A stretch of 64,000 nucleotides of DNA from a virus. The stretch spans positions 1-64,000 of the IMG/VR virus record IMGVR_UViG_3300043395_003277; one strand, 5' to 3'. Below, piece after piece: positions 1 through 7,486 of this stretch. Position 1 is the stretch's first letter; each line of letters starts with the position of its first letter. The position numbers were made by a program, and so were the translations under genes. The notes under the pieces were generated by a model. That model did not search any database, had not been told where the DNA came from, and saw nothing but the letters and a program-made list of their open reading frames with translations.

Positions 1-202
1 CTTCCCGAATGCGTTGTGCAGCACCGGGTTCCGGAGGCTTTGGGGCGCCTACAGGTGTTGCACCAGCAGCAGCCGTTTGTTCACCATAATAGGCACGAGG
101 ATCCATGCCAGCTTGCATTAATTGTTGCGGCGTCAGCGGCGGAGCAAAAGGCCTAGAGCCAGTAGGTAATCCTGGAATATTGCCAAACTGCGGCATTAAC
201 AT
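1..202 (-). CDS. Partial proline/alanine-rich virion-type protein
   Basis: An open minus-strand frame starts at the ATG complementary to 200-202 (a second in-frame ATG lies at 194-196) and runs off the left edge, so only about 67 N-terminal residues are visible. They are rich in Pro, Gly, Ala and Gln (PQFGNIPGLPTGSRPF, then PPLTPQQLMQAGMDPRAYYG). No domain is recognised. It lies upstream-to-downstream in line with five other minus-strand genes of similar low-complexity style, so a virion component is an inference only. Confidence 0.6.
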   Translation of the reverse strand, partial: MLMPQFGNIPGLPTGSRPFAPPLTPQQLMQAGMDPRAYYGEQTAAAGATPVGAPKPPEPGAAQRIRE

Positions 203-234
203 ATGTATGGAAGTCTGGTATTAAATAGATTCTA

Positions 235-1197
235 TCACTGCATCATTTCATACTGAGCAGTTGTTGGCATGGTTTGTTCTGTTGCTCTTGATGCTAATAC
301 AGAGTTAGCCAAATTACCTGCAATAACACCAGCACCAGAACCCAGTGCCGCTCCAGCAAGGCCGCGACGGAATGCATTCTTAACAGTTGGTGCAGTACGA
401 ATGGCTACCGCTGCACCTGCAATACCGCCAGCCGCTGTTGTAACAGAAGGAATAGTAACTGGATAACCAAGGATTCGAGCTTCTGGTACACCTTGCAAGT
501 TCTCAGGTGTTGCTTTAACGAGACCCATGAACCCATGGTCTTGGTAGTAATTACGCAAATAATTACCGTAACGTTCCGGTGTTAAAGACGGAATATCTTC
601 TTTGGCTGTTTCGTAATTTAACGGACGGCCAGTGCGCCCCAGGAAGAAACGCTCAAACAATTCAGGAACAGGCTGTGAAGTTTGACGGCGATCTTCTGAA
701 CCTTCTTCTGCATATCCTTGAGCAAAACCTTTAGGTCGAAACATCTCCCCTGGGTTCAAGATGTCATATGCGCCAGTTAACGCAGTTGCGGGCAGTGCAA
801 CACCAGCGCCAACAATTAGACCTGTTTTAGTAGGACCAAGTTCTTTATATGCCTTTTCACCAATTGCAGCTTTAGCGCCTTCTTCCAACCATGCGAGGGG
901 GTGGTTATAACGCCAATAAATACCACGCGTACCGTCATTCGTAAGATCGGTCAAAAGACGAGTGCCAAAAGCACCCATTGCCTCGACGGGTGTTTCTTTA
1001 ATAGATACACCCAAGCGACGCAGCTCGTCATGGTAACGCCCACGCAAACCTGGGATGCTTTTAAGAATTGTTGGATTACGTTCAACGTCCTGTTTAATGC
1101 CTGCAGGTAAGTTTGGATCAAACTCAGAAGCAAGTTTTGTCGCTTCTGCACTTTTACGCGCACCCGTTGCAAGTTTGTTGAGAAATTGCTGGAACAT
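235..1197 (-). CDS. Hypothetical phage protein with Gly/Ala hydrophobic segments
   Basis: A 320-residue frame. The N-terminal half is charged and helical. Two Gly/Ala-rich hydrophobic stretches lie near residues 125-145 and 255-300 (for example TTAAGGIAGAAVAIRT and GLAGAALGSGAGVIAGNLAN), which could insert in a membrane or pack as glycine-zipper helices. The gene starts 1 base after the stop of the 1199-1738 gene, so the two are cotranscribed. I do not recognise the family. Glycine-zipper helices are common in phage proteins that enter the cell envelope during DNA ejection, which makes an internal or ejected virion protein a reasonable guess. Confidence 0.65.
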   Translation of the reverse strand: MFQQFLNKLATGARKSAEATKLASEFDPNLPAGIKQDVERNPTILKSIPGLRGRYHDELRRLGVSIKETPVEAMGAFGTRLLTDLTNDGTRGIYWRYNHPLAWLEEGAKAAIGEKAYKELGPTKTGLIVGAGVALPATALTGAYDILNPGEMFRPKGFAQGYAEEGSEDRRQTSQPVPELFERFFLGRTGRPLNYETAKEDIPSLTPERYGNYLRNYYQDHGFMGLVKATPENLQGVPEARILGYPVTIPSVTTAAGGIAGAAVAIRTAPTVKNAFRRGLAGAALGSGAGVIAGNLANSVLASRATEQTMPTTAQYEMMQ

Positions 1198-1198
1198 A

Positions 1199-1738
1199 TT
1201 ACAGACGGGGTGAGATGACTCCAGAGAGTAAAGCCTGATCTTCTGGGCTTAAATACTGAGTCCAGTTGCCACGTTGATTAAGCAGTTGCTCGAATTGACT
1301 GGCATCTGGCAGCCCTGCCATTTGGAATTGAGTGCCAGGGGAAACAAGCTGTGCTTGAAGCGGAGCATTATTGACAAGTGCTCGTTGTTCAATTTGTTGT
1401 TGAACTTGTGGTGTTTGTGTGTATTGGTTTCCGTACAACATATTGGCAGTCAACATAGTACCGCCAAGTGAACCCGCTATATTTGCTCCCGCTTCTAAAC
1501 CACCCCTTACGGTTTCTGGCTTCATGCCAAGAACTGGATTTTTGATGCGCGAACCCAATGCTTTTGCCGCCAGTACTGCTGGGACGCTGCCAGCAATATC
1601 GCCTAAGCCGTACGCAACGGCGGCGGTCGGGCCTTCCAGAAGACCAAACCCTGCGGACAATAAAGTGCCAGGCGCAACTTCTGCTGCAGTTTTTGGCAAG
1701 TTACGGCCAACAAAATTTAGAAGACGTTGGAATGCCAC
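1199..1738 (-). CDS. Hypothetical small hydrophobic virion-type protein
   Basis: A 179-residue frame dominated by Gly/Ala helices in the first 120 residues (GTLLSAGFGLLEGPTAAVAYG, split here by eye, and GGLEAGANIAGSLGGTMLTAN), followed by a Gln-rich tail with repeated QQ/PQVQQQ. The layout resembles its downstream neighbour at 235-1197: glycine-rich helices plus a polar end. No catalytic motif is visible and I cannot name a family. Its position in a minus-strand run of structural-looking genes suggests a virion or ejection role. Confidence 0.65.
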   Translation of the reverse strand: MAFQRLLNFVGRNLPKTAAEVAPGTLLSAGFGLLEGPTAAVAYGLGDIAGSVPAVLAAKALGSRIKNPVLGMKPETVRGGLEAGANIAGSLGGTMLTANMLYGNQYTQTPQVQQQIEQRALVNNAPLQAQLVSPGTQFQMAGLPDASQFEQLLNQRGNWTQYLSPEDQALLSGVISPRL

Positions 1739-1783
1739 TTATATACTCGTTCTCTTTTTATTATAAAGTGTGGGTATTAAACC

Positions 1784-2377
1784 TTAAGCAGACTTTACTT
1801 CTGGCGCAGAGCGATAATCTGATTTTTCAGAAGGACCATCTGTGGTTTTTTCTTCTGGTTTTGAAGAAATAAGTTGTGAAACAGATTTGTTACCTTCCAG
1901 TTCATTCTTGGCTCTATTTTCAGCAGCTGCCATGATATAACCATTCGGATCCGGATTTGTTAATCGTGGCATTGGATTAGAAACCCGATCATCAGGACTA
2001 AGTGTTGGACTTAAGTTATAGGCATCCATCCACATAGGGTTGTAGCCAGGTTGTTCTTCTGGACGCAGGCGCGTCAGCGGTCGACCAGTATTGAAATCAT
2101 ATTTATCTCTACGAGTAAACCGACCAATATTTGCAAATACTTCGTATTCTTCCGGTTGATCACCAACAAAGTTAAGGCTGGGATTAAGCCTTAACTTGCG
2201 CGTTTGAATTTTTCGCAGAAGGTCTGAAGTCTCAAACCTACTTGGCATCCAAGGCGCAGCGCCTGTCGATGCTTTTGCCGAAAAGAGATCGTCAAAATTA
2301 AGTTGTTTTTTCTGCGCAAAGACATCTTTTGAGTAGTCGATATAACGACCAAGGTCTAAGCGATAATCTTTGGCCAT
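1784..2377 (-). CDS. Hypothetical protein
   Basis: A 197-residue soluble frame with many charged and aromatic residues and a disordered Ser/Lys/Glu-rich C-terminus. Its ATG overlaps the stop of the gene at 2377-2601 by one base, so translation is probably coupled. No known domain is seen. The PxxxNPMWMDAYNLSPTLSP segment in the middle is proline-rich and suggests an extended structural connector rather than an enzyme. Confidence 0.65.
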   Translation of the reverse strand: MAKDYRLDLGRYIDYSKDVFAQKKQLNFDDLFSAKASTGAAPWMPSRFETSDLLRKIQTRKLRLNPSLNFVGDQPEEYEVFANIGRFTRRDKYDFNTGRPLTRLRPEEQPGYNPMWMDAYNLSPTLSPDDRVSNPMPRLTNPDPNGYIMAAAENRAKNELEGNKSVSQLISSKPEEKTTDGPSEKSDYRSAPEVKSA

Positions 2378-2601
2378 CAGCTTTCAGGTTTGTTGTCTTT
2401 CTTCTTTTTTAACCCTACCAGTGTTTTGCGAAGCCGTGCTTGTTTTACCGTTTTTTCGTCATACTTTTCTGGATTAGACAAAACATTCTCCTGCAGCTGA
2501 GCAGAAGTAATACCTTTACGCCGAGCTTTAGCTGTGAAGGCACCCTCCTTCATCTCCATGCCCTGAATCCATTTTTTGTCTTTCTTTTTTTCTTCAGCCA
2601 T
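2377..2601 (-). CDS. Small lysine-rich hypothetical protein
   Basis: A 74-residue basic frame (MAEEKKKDKKWIQGMEMKEG at the start, LKKKKDNKPES at the end). The middle (AKARRKGITSAQLQENVLSN) resembles short basic phage proteins of unknown function. It begins directly after the 541-residue gene upstream and overlaps the next gene by one base. Nucleic-acid binding is plausible from charge alone. Confidence 0.65.
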   Translation of the reverse strand: MAEEKKKDKKWIQGMEMKEGAFTAKARRKGITSAQLQENVLSNPEKYDEKTVKQARLRKTLVGLKKKKDNKPES

Positions 2602-2602
2602 G

Positions 2603-4228
2603 TCAGATAGAACCCCTTAAAGTCTGGACGTATTCGATAAGTTTTTGTTGTGCAACTTCTTTGGGATAGCTCTGCATGATTCTTGTCATATCACGAGAAA
2701 CATCGACAGAGCGGCGAGCTGCAAGTTGTTGCTGCATTGCTTTTGCTTGCGCAGGCGGTGCAGATTCACTAATACGAATTATATCCGCATCAGATAAACC
2801 GGAGAACGGATTACGTTTTTGTTGGCCGCGTGAGACGGCGGTAGGTTTACGATATGCCGCTTCAGAGTATTCGCCAGTAACTTTGCTTTGCGCTCCAGGT
2901 ACATACGCCGGCTCAATGCCGTAAACACCAATTCCAGGCGTTACTTCATTTGCCTCTGGACGAATACGATCCAGAGCGGAATACATGATTTCTTGTTTGG
3001 AAGGACCCGTCTCACCTTCTGGTAATGAATATGATTTACCCGCTGTTGCTTGCGATAACCACTCTGGAACATAACCACCTGTTGCCCTCTGACTACCAGG
3101 TACATCTGGGCCGAGTTCCGGGGGAATGTTTGCGGCGGTGGGCGATAACTGCCGTGGGCGATCTTCTGTCGTAAAGATTTGATAGCTGGGGGATGCACCA
3201 CGAATAGCACCTCCGGCAGCAGTTTTAGTAATCCGTGCTTCTGGCCCAATGTTTAAAGCAGTGCGTTCTGGAATGGGACCAAGAGCCTCTTCTTCGCTTA
3301 AAGCCATTAAACGATTAAAAGCATCCATCTGACCTTCGGTCATCTGAACGCGAAGCTCACCGCGTGTAGGGCCGTAACCTCGATTGATATTGTTTAAGCG
3401 TTGGCTAATAAAACTTGATGTAGCTTCCTCAACTTTTTCTTGGTCAGTCAAACGTTGTAACTGAAGATTCTCACGGTTAATGATTTGGTTTGTACCAGAT
3501 TCAACCGCGTTATTAAATTGGTTAAGATTGAGTGGTTTAGAAGCATTTTGAATAGAAGTTAAAGTATTTAGTCCAAGAGATAATTGTTCAGGTGCAATAG
3601 AAAGAGATCGAGAGGGTGCTTGATATTGCAGCTCGCCAGTAACAATATCTCCAGTTGTAACCCCTGGGTAACGCACACCCATCAAAGTTGGCTTAATATT
3701 TGGAATCTCCAGCTGATAAGGCATGCTGCGTTGTTGAGCAGCTTGAAGAAGATTTTGTGTTGCAGCTTGACGCCGTGCTTCGGCAACGTCACGACTAATA
3801 AATTCTTTTGGATCAGGTCTAAATGCTTGATATTCTTCATCAACCGCTACGGAAGGCGGCATTTTACTAGGAGCGGGTTGTGATGCTCCAGGGATAGTGG
3901 CAGCAGAAGCTTGGCGTACTGCTTCAACATTACCCAAATCAACTTGGCGTACTCCAGCGGTAGCAGAACGGCCCGTAGCTTTAGGGATCTGTCGCCCACG
4001 ACCAAGTAATCTGGCAGCACCAAACCCCAAACCAGCTAACGCACCCACAGCGGCTGCTGCAGTACCAAGAGCAGCCAGTGGGTTTGACTCTTGTTGGGAA
4101 GATTTTAATTGATTGCGGCGAAATTCAAGTACCTCTGGAGCTAACTGAGCCCTTTCTTCTGGATCTTCTGGTATTGAAACACCGGTGGCACGGCTATAAG
4201 CATAAAAGTCAGCTGGTGCTAAAGCCAT
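2603..4228 (-). CDS. Large hypothetical virion-type protein
   Basis: A 541-residue frame and the first gene of the minus-strand run. Residues about 49-76 are hydrophobic and Gly/Ala-rich (LAALGTAAAAVGALAGLGFG) and could cross a membrane. The rest is rich in Gln, Pro, Ser and Arg with no recognised catalytic motif. The C-terminus is helical (SAPPAQAKAMQQQLAARRSV). I do not recognise it. The shape matches other large low-complexity phage virion proteins such as that at 57122-59944. Confidence 0.65.
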   Translation of the reverse strand: MALAPADFYAYSRATGVSIPEDPEERAQLAPEVLEFRRNQLKSSQQESNPLAALGTAAAAVGALAGLGFGAARLLGRGRQIPKATGRSATAGVRQVDLGNVEAVRQASAATIPGASQPAPSKMPPSVAVDEEYQAFRPDPKEFISRDVAEARRQAATQNLLQAAQQRSMPYQLEIPNIKPTLMGVRYPGVTTGDIVTGELQYQAPSRSLSIAPEQLSLGLNTLTSIQNASKPLNLNQFNNAVESGTNQIINRENLQLQRLTDQEKVEEATSSFISQRLNNINRGYGPTRGELRVQMTEGQMDAFNRLMALSEEEALGPIPERTALNIGPEARITKTAAGGAIRGASPSYQIFTTEDRPRQLSPTAANIPPELGPDVPGSQRATGGYVPEWLSQATAGKSYSLPEGETGPSKQEIMYSALDRIRPEANEVTPGIGVYGIEPAYVPGAQSKVTGEYSEAAYRKPTAVSRGQQKRNPFSGLSDADIIRISESAPPAQAKAMQQQLAARRSVDVSRDMTRIMQSYPKEVAQQKLIEYVQTLRGSI

Positions 4229-4307
4229 TTGATACCTTATTTGTAATTCTGCTTGCTATTTGCATTCTAAACGTAAAAAACCAGGAGAAAAATAAATACA
4301 GTAGACT

Positions 4308-4333
4308 GTTATCAGCAAAAGTGCTTTGATAAC
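4308..4333 (+). promoter_or_regulatory. Leader hairpin before the 70-residue gene
   Basis: GTTATCA at 4308-4314 pairs with TGATAAC at 4327-4333, with GCA/TGC able to extend the stem inside. The ATG of the following gene is at 4340, only 6 bases beyond, with no Shine-Dalgarno sequence between. The hairpin is therefore in position to influence initiation. Confidence 0.5.
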
Positions 4334-4339
4334 GGCAAA

Positions 4340-4552
4340 ATGGATCCTAAGAACCGGTTGGAAAGAGGCATTGCTCTAACCGCAATTGCAGACAAAGCCG
4401 AAGAAATGGAAAAAAAGGGTGTTGATAACCTTACAGTCACCAATTTTATTATTGGCGCACGCGATAAACTAAATCAAGAGCGTCCTGATTTGGAAAAAAG
4501 GGCAAAAGCTGCGACTGCAGCCGTGAAATGGGCTAGAACAAATATTGATTAA
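4340..4552 (+). CDS. Small helical hypothetical protein
   Basis: A 70-residue highly charged protein predicted to be mostly helix (MDPKNRLERGIALTAIADKA and later NFIIGARDKLNQERPDLEKR). It is a single-gene unit, with a leader hairpin at 4308-4333 upstream and a strong terminator at 4579-4603 downstream, and it is divergent from the minus-strand gene at 4228. Function is unknown. Confidence 0.7.
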   Translation: MDPKNRLERGIALTAIADKAEEMEKKGVDNLTVTNFIIGARDKLNQERPDLEKRAKAATAAVKWARTNID

Positions 4553-4578
4553 GATCAAAAACTTAAAATTTGATAAAC

Positions 4579-4603
4579 GCCAGGGATAAAACCCTGGCTT
4601 TTT
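4579..4603 (+). terminator. Rho-independent terminator
   Basis: GCCAGGG (4579-4585), loop ATAAAA, CCCTGGC (4592-4598) followed by TTTTTG. It lies 27 bases after the stop of the 4340-4552 gene and isolates it from the early region. Confidence 0.85.
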
Positions 4604-4983
4604 GTTTAAAAATTAGGGCAAAACCCTAGATATACCGACACTTTTGTCAAAAAAACCGGCCTCATATAGCACCCAAAAAGGAAAATAAAATTTCTGGGCC
4701 TTCTCCAGACCCCTACGCGACACGTAATGTGTATAGAAAAAAAGAAAGGGGGTGATGGTCAAGGAAAGGATAGGGTGGGGTATAGTGGTGCGAATTTTGG
4801 ATAAATTATTGAGAATGATTATCAACAAGACGCGCAATTAACACGTAAATACATAACGATATCGTTATATGATCATATTATTATGTTGCGTATAGGACTC
4901 TGCTGCTCCGCCCTCTCCCCTTTGCCAGACAGGACAGTCACTCAACAGGAACTTAGATATCAATTGTGATTACATTGACTCAT
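4604..4983. other. Non-coding segment with a perfect 16-bp palindrome
   Basis: About 380 bases with no convincing gene. A minus frame at 4613-4837 lacks start signals and neighbours. ATAACGATATCGTTAT at 4853-4868 is a perfect palindrome. Its right half, ATATCGTTATAT (4859-4870), recurs at 8620-8631 next to a sigma70-like promoter. The AT-rich stretch 4845-4885 is the likely promoter and operator region for the early gene cluster that begins at 5040. Confidence 0.5.
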
Positions 4984-5003
4984 CGTCGAGCTGGACGTTA
5001 AAC
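4984..5003 (+). promoter_or_regulatory. Hairpin-TTAAAC leader element, copy 1
   Basis: CGTC (4984-4987), loop GAGCTG, GACG (4994-4997), then TTAAAC (4998-5003). It is one of seven copies in the window (others at 7576, 10845, 18025, 20937, 22030, 25920). It lies 36 bases before the ATG at 5040, separated by a CA-rich leader with repeated CAACTCAAC. Confidence 0.65.
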
Positions 5004-5039
5004 GTAGCAACTTCAACTCAACACCAACTCAACTGAATC

Positions 5040-5225
5040 ATGATTAAAGCTCAACTGTTTATCTTTGTTTTGTTCACTGCCATTACTGCTGGCGCAGCCA
5101 GTCAAGTCGGTATACATCTACTTGATAAAGCAACTGCTCGTCAGTGCCAGGCTAACGATTGGCCTGAAGAACTTGATCGCACTCACAAGGACTGGTGCGT
5201 AGACAACGGCTACAAGATTAACTGA
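5040..5225 (+). CDS. Small membrane or exported protein, CVD type
   Basis: A 61-residue protein with a hydrophobic N-terminal helix (residues 5-22, FIFVLFTAITAGAASQ) and a polar C-terminal domain with two cysteines (RQCQAND and DWCVDNGY). It resembles its downstream neighbour at 5295-5492 in length, order of helix and cysteines, and the final CVD. The leader has no Shine-Dalgarno but carries CAACTCAACACCAACTCAAC. The two cysteines could form a disulfide outside the cytoplasm. Function is unknown. Confidence 0.65.
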   Translation: MIKAQLFIFVLFTAITAGAASQVGIHLLDKATARQCQANDWPEELDRTHKDWCVDNGYKIN

Positions 5226-5226
5226 C

Positions 5227-5272
5227 TCCTGCTCTGGGGACTACGGTCCCCTCAACAGGACTCAACATCCTG
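5227..5272 (+). promoter_or_regulatory. Bistable intercistronic RNA module, copy 1
   Basis: It starts 2 bases after a stop codon. TCCTG (5227-5231), inner hairpin GGGGAC-TACG-GTCCCC (5236-5251), CAGGA (5256-5260), CTCAACA, TCCTG (5268-5272). The central CAGGA can pair with either TCCTG, giving two mutually exclusive folds. The same design recurs at 5494, 5803 and 6315. Confidence 0.65.
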
Positions 5273-5294
5273 TATACATTATTACTACCACATC

Positions 5295-5492
5295 ATGGAC
5301 AAAGCATTCACTCAAGCTTGCATTGCAATGATCATGGGCACTGGCATTGGCATGCTGTTGTCTGTTGGCGGGCAGAAGATGCTTAACCAACATGCACTCA
5401 AGACATGTCCAAGTAAGTCAGGGCACCAACTTGTAATGCTCACCAGCTTTATTGGTGATGCATTCTATTGCGTTGATAAGCGTTACCTTTGA
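5295..5492 (+). CDS. Small membrane or exported protein, CVD type (paralogue)
   Basis: A 65-residue protein with an N-terminal hydrophobic helix (AMIMGTGIGMLLSVGGQ) and two cysteines in the polar part (KTCPSKS and FYCVDKRYL). Its arrangement parallels the 5040-5225 product, so the two look like tandem, strongly diverged paralogues. It is preceded by bistable module copy 1 and followed by copy 2. No function is recognised. Confidence 0.6.
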   Translation: MDKAFTQACIAMIMGTGIGMLLSVGGQKMLNQHALKTCPSKSGHQLVMLTSFIGDAFYCVDKRYL

Positions 5493-5493
5493 C

Positions 5494-5539
5494 TCCTGCT
5501 CTGGGGCCACTTGGCCCCTCAACAGGACTCAACATCCTG
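5494..5539 (+). promoter_or_regulatory. Bistable intercistronic RNA module, copy 2
   Basis: TCCTG (5494-5498), inner hairpin GGGGCC-ACTT-GGCCCC (5503-5518), CAGGA (5523-5527), CTCAACA, TCCTG (5535-5539). The inner stem differs from copy 1 at several paired positions while still pairing perfectly, which supports an RNA structure. Confidence 0.65.
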
Positions 5540-5561
5540 TATTCACCAGCTCATCACAATC

Positions 5562-5801
5562 ATGTTCATTTATCAACCTTGCGAAGAAGCATGTGATCGC
5601 ATTGTCTGGTACGGTGGTGAATCAACTCAACTTCACTACGAAGTGTTCACCGAACGAAGCGAGTGGATCGAACTATCAGTTCGTACACTTGGCGGCGGTA
5701 TACCCATAGGTGTCGGTGCACTTCATGCAGAGATGGTTGATTACTACAACGACTGCAATGCAGGTATCACAATGCTTGCTGATGCATTTATGGAGGACTG
5801 A
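5562..5801 (+). CDS. Small acidic hypothetical protein
   Basis: 79 residues from the ATG at 5562. A longer reading from TTG at 5511 would run through the hairpin of module copy 2, so I prefer the ATG, which follows a CA-rich leader. It contains RTLGGGIPIGVG and several cysteines. No family is recognised. Module copy 3 follows its stop by one base. Confidence 0.6.
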   Translation: MFIYQPCEEACDRIVWYGGESTQLHYEVFTERSEWIELSVRTLGGGIPIGVGALHAEMVDYYNDCNAGITMLADAFMED

Positions 5802-5802
5802 C

Positions 5803-5854
5803 TTCTGCACTTTCCCATCCGCAAGGATGGGTTACTGCAGGACTCAACATCCTG
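5803..5854 (+). promoter_or_regulatory. Bistable intercistronic RNA module, copy 3
   Basis: TTCTGCA (5803-5809) can pair with TGCAGGA (5836-5842) around the inner hairpin CCCATCC-GCAA-GGATGGG (5814-5831, GNRA tetraloop). Alternatively CAGGA (5838-5842) pairs with TCCTG (5850-5854). The inner stem is unrelated in sequence to copies 1 and 2 but occupies the same place. Confidence 0.65.
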
Positions 5855-5879
5855 TACACATTCAACTCAACTCAGCACC

Positions 5880-6308
5880 ATGACATTCACACCTGCTACT
5901 GACACTGCTGAACTCAAGCAGTACGCAGACTCGCAACAAGTCCAGTTCTCTGGACGCATTGCGTTTATTAAGCAGTACACCAACGAAGCAGACAACTCTG
6001 TATTCGTTGCTATCAAACTAATTCATAATCTGAACTCCATGGTTCAGATCACTGTTACATTTACGAATAGCAACGGCCTTAACACTGCATACTCCAACGG
6101 CAATCTCGTTGTCGGTCAAGAGTTGCGTGTCTACGGACGTATCACTGGTATTCGTACGACATACCAAGATCAAGATGGACAGCTCCAGGTGCTCAAGCGA
6201 CCCGAGCTACAGCTGACTGTAAGGGATTACGAGTTCGGTCGTAAGCCTGCAGCAAAGACTGAAGCACCGGCCAAGGTTGAGCCAACCCTGGAAGAAATCC
6301 CATTCTGA
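5880..6308 (+). CDS. OB-fold, SSB-like DNA-binding protein
   Basis: 142 residues. The body alternates beta strands (VQFSGRIAFIKQYT, VFVAIKLIHN, ELRVYGRITGIRTTY) as in an OB fold. A disordered Ala/Pro/Lys linker leads to an acidic, aromatic-ended tail EEIPF, like the IPF tip by which bacterial SSB recruits partners. A single-strand DNA-binding or related replication accessory role is inferred from this tail. A second, larger SSB lies at 20985-21791. Start is the ATG after a leader with TTCAACTCAACTCAGCACC. Confidence 0.6.
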   Translation: MTFTPATDTAELKQYADSQQVQFSGRIAFIKQYTNEADNSVFVAIKLIHNLNSMVQITVTFTNSNGLNTAYSNGNLVVGQELRVYGRITGIRTTYQDQDGQLQVLKRPELQLTVRDYEFGRKPAAKTEAPAKVEPTLEEIPF

Positions 6309-6314
6309 TCTGAT

Positions 6315-6387
6315 TCCTGCACTTAACCCTTCCGTTGATGCAACCCTGTATCAGCGGTGGGTTTTCTGCAGGATTCAACATCCTGCA
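6315..6387 (+). promoter_or_regulatory. Bistable intercistronic RNA module, copy 4
   Basis: TCCTGCA (6315-6321) can pair with TGCAGGA (6367-6373), enclosing AACCC/GGGTT and the 8-bp stem CCGTTGAT/ATCAGCGG (6332-6357). Alternatively TGCAGGA pairs with TCCTGCA at 6381-6387. The outer pairing is extended by CA/TG relative to copies 1 and 2 in both alternatives. Confidence 0.65.
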
Positions 6388-6412
6388 ATTCAATTACCCA
6401 ACATCTCAACAC

Positions 6413-6571
6413 ATGCGCAAATTCATTAACAAGATCTTCTATTCATTGGGATACGTCCCAATAGCAGAATACGAGAAGGTTTGTTACCACCGCCGTAATC
6501 TGCAACGTCTGGTACTTGATTACCAAGACGGCAAGATCAAGCCCGCTCCTAGTTTCGAAATCTACCGATGA
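6413..6571 (+). CDS. Small basic hypothetical protein
   Basis: 52 residues from the ATG at 6413, which follows a leader containing CATCTCAACAC. An upstream in-frame ATG at 6335 lies inside module copy 4 and is rejected. The protein is basic (KFINKIFYSLGYVPIAEYEK, then RRNLQRLVLDYQDGK). Its stop overlaps the next ATG by four bases. Unknown function. Confidence 0.55.
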   Translation: MRKFINKIFYSLGYVPIAEYEKVCYHRRNLQRLVLDYQDGKIKPAPSFEIYR

Positions 6572-6777
6572 AACATACCGTACGCCTCGGCAAAAACCAG
6601 TACATCAATCTGGATTCTTATGGTGAGTCTAATAAGACTCGACGGATCAACAACCTGATGGTCGCATTCCTTGCGGTACTCATCAGTGTTGTAACTGTAC
6701 CAGCCATGCTGGGCATCGACATCACATCACCTAACACCACAACTCAACATGAGCATCCACATCGCACTCGTCACTGA
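6568..6777 (+). CDS. Small single-helix membrane protein
   Basis: 69 residues with one transmembrane helix at about residues 30-50 (LMVAFLAVLISVVTVPAML), a basic N-terminus and a His/Thr-rich C-terminus. ATGA overlap with the previous gene indicates coupling. No family is recognised. Confidence 0.6.
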   Translation: MKHTVRLGKNQYINLDSYGESNKTRRINNLMVAFLAVLISVVTVPAMLGIDITSPNTTTQHEHPHRTRH

Positions 6778-6976
6778 CGCATCCGGTCGCTACGCCCACG
6801 TCTGGGGCGAAGCTCCAAGCTGGGGCAAGTTCCTTAATCAACTCGAAGACGTTGGCTGCGAGGTGATCGAGGAACAGACGGAAGACTGGGAAGACAGTAC
6901 TCAAGATGAGATTGCTGAAGACTGCCTGTCAGTCCATCAGCTGCTCAATGACACTGACTTCATACCCCACGACTAG
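6749..6976 (+). CDS. Small acidic hypothetical protein
   Basis: 75 residues, acidic (EEQTEDWEDSTQDEIAEDC), overlapping the preceding gene by 29 bases. Although the overlap is sizeable, the start is preceded by CACAACTCAAC, the leader motif used by neighbouring genes, which supports it. Unknown function. Confidence 0.55.
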   Translation: MSIHIALVTDASGRYAHVWGEAPSWGKFLNQLEDVGCEVIEEQTEDWEDSTQDEIAEDCLSVHQLLNDTDFIPHD

Positions 6977-6996
6977 TGTCCTGAATCTGAACAATA

Positions 6997-7036
6997 GCTA
7001 GTGGTGGTACTTGCCACTTGGCTTACCGCCGCTAGC
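6997..7036 (+). other. Long intercistronic hairpin
   Basis: GCTAGTGGTGG (6997-7007) pairs with CCGCCGCTAGC (7026-7036) over 11 positions with two G-U pairs. It lies 20 bases after a stop and 24 bases before the preferred ATG at 7061. It makes the alternative GTG start at 7001 unlikely because that codon is inside the stem. Confidence 0.55.
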
Positions 7037-7060
7037 CTGCATACGATTCCAATTCAACCC

Positions 7061-7486
7061 ATGGAAGCTCTCTCTCAACTCGACGTTCAATCACCTGATC
7101 ACGTCTCTGTGATTACCAGGGATGGCAAGGTCACAATCTCCGTCATCAAAGACGGAACATCAGTGACTCTTGGCTTCCCACTCAAGAACATAACCTTTGA
7201 TACAACTCCCCGTCCTCCCCTCCAACAGCCAGCGCCAAAGGTAATGGCTGTTAAGAGTGTTACCAAGACTTCAAGAGATAATGCTTCGACAGGTTATCGC
7301 TTTGCTCAGAAACTCACAGAAGATAAGGTGAAAGAACTCAAGCAAATCCTTGCAGATCCAGAGCTTATGTCCAAGTTCACAAGCAAGACCAAGGCTTATT
7401 ACGAACTTGGTCGCATCTATGGTGTCAGCCATTGTCGCATCTCACAGATTGCCAATGGTAACGGCTGGAACCACGTACAGCCTTGA
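7061..7486 (+). CDS. DNA-binding protein with C-terminal helix-turn-helix
   Basis: 141 residues from the ATG at 7061, preceded by CCAATTCAACCC. The C-terminal 55 residues (LTEDKVKELKQILADPELMS, then YYELGRIYGVSHCRISQIAN) match the short HTH seen at the ends of homing nucleases and phage regulators, where a TEEKVREIK-type helix precedes an HTH. The N-terminal part is beta-rich and unrecognised. No nuclease motif is present, so a regulator or a nuclease-derived DNA-binding protein is likely. Confidence 0.6.
   Translation: MEALSQLDVQSPDHVSVITRDGKVTISVIKDGTSVTLGFPLKNITFDTTPRPPLQQPAPKVMAVKSVTKTSRDNASTGYRFAQKLTEDKVKELKQILADPELMSKFTSKTKAYYELGRIYGVSHCRISQIANGNGWNHVQP

Noticed and set aside
4613-4837. 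Minus-strand ORF of 74 codons in the gap before the early region
   Set aside because: It has no ribosome site, no coupled neighbour, an odd hydrophobic and basic composition, and lies in an intergenic region with a terminator and a palindrome.
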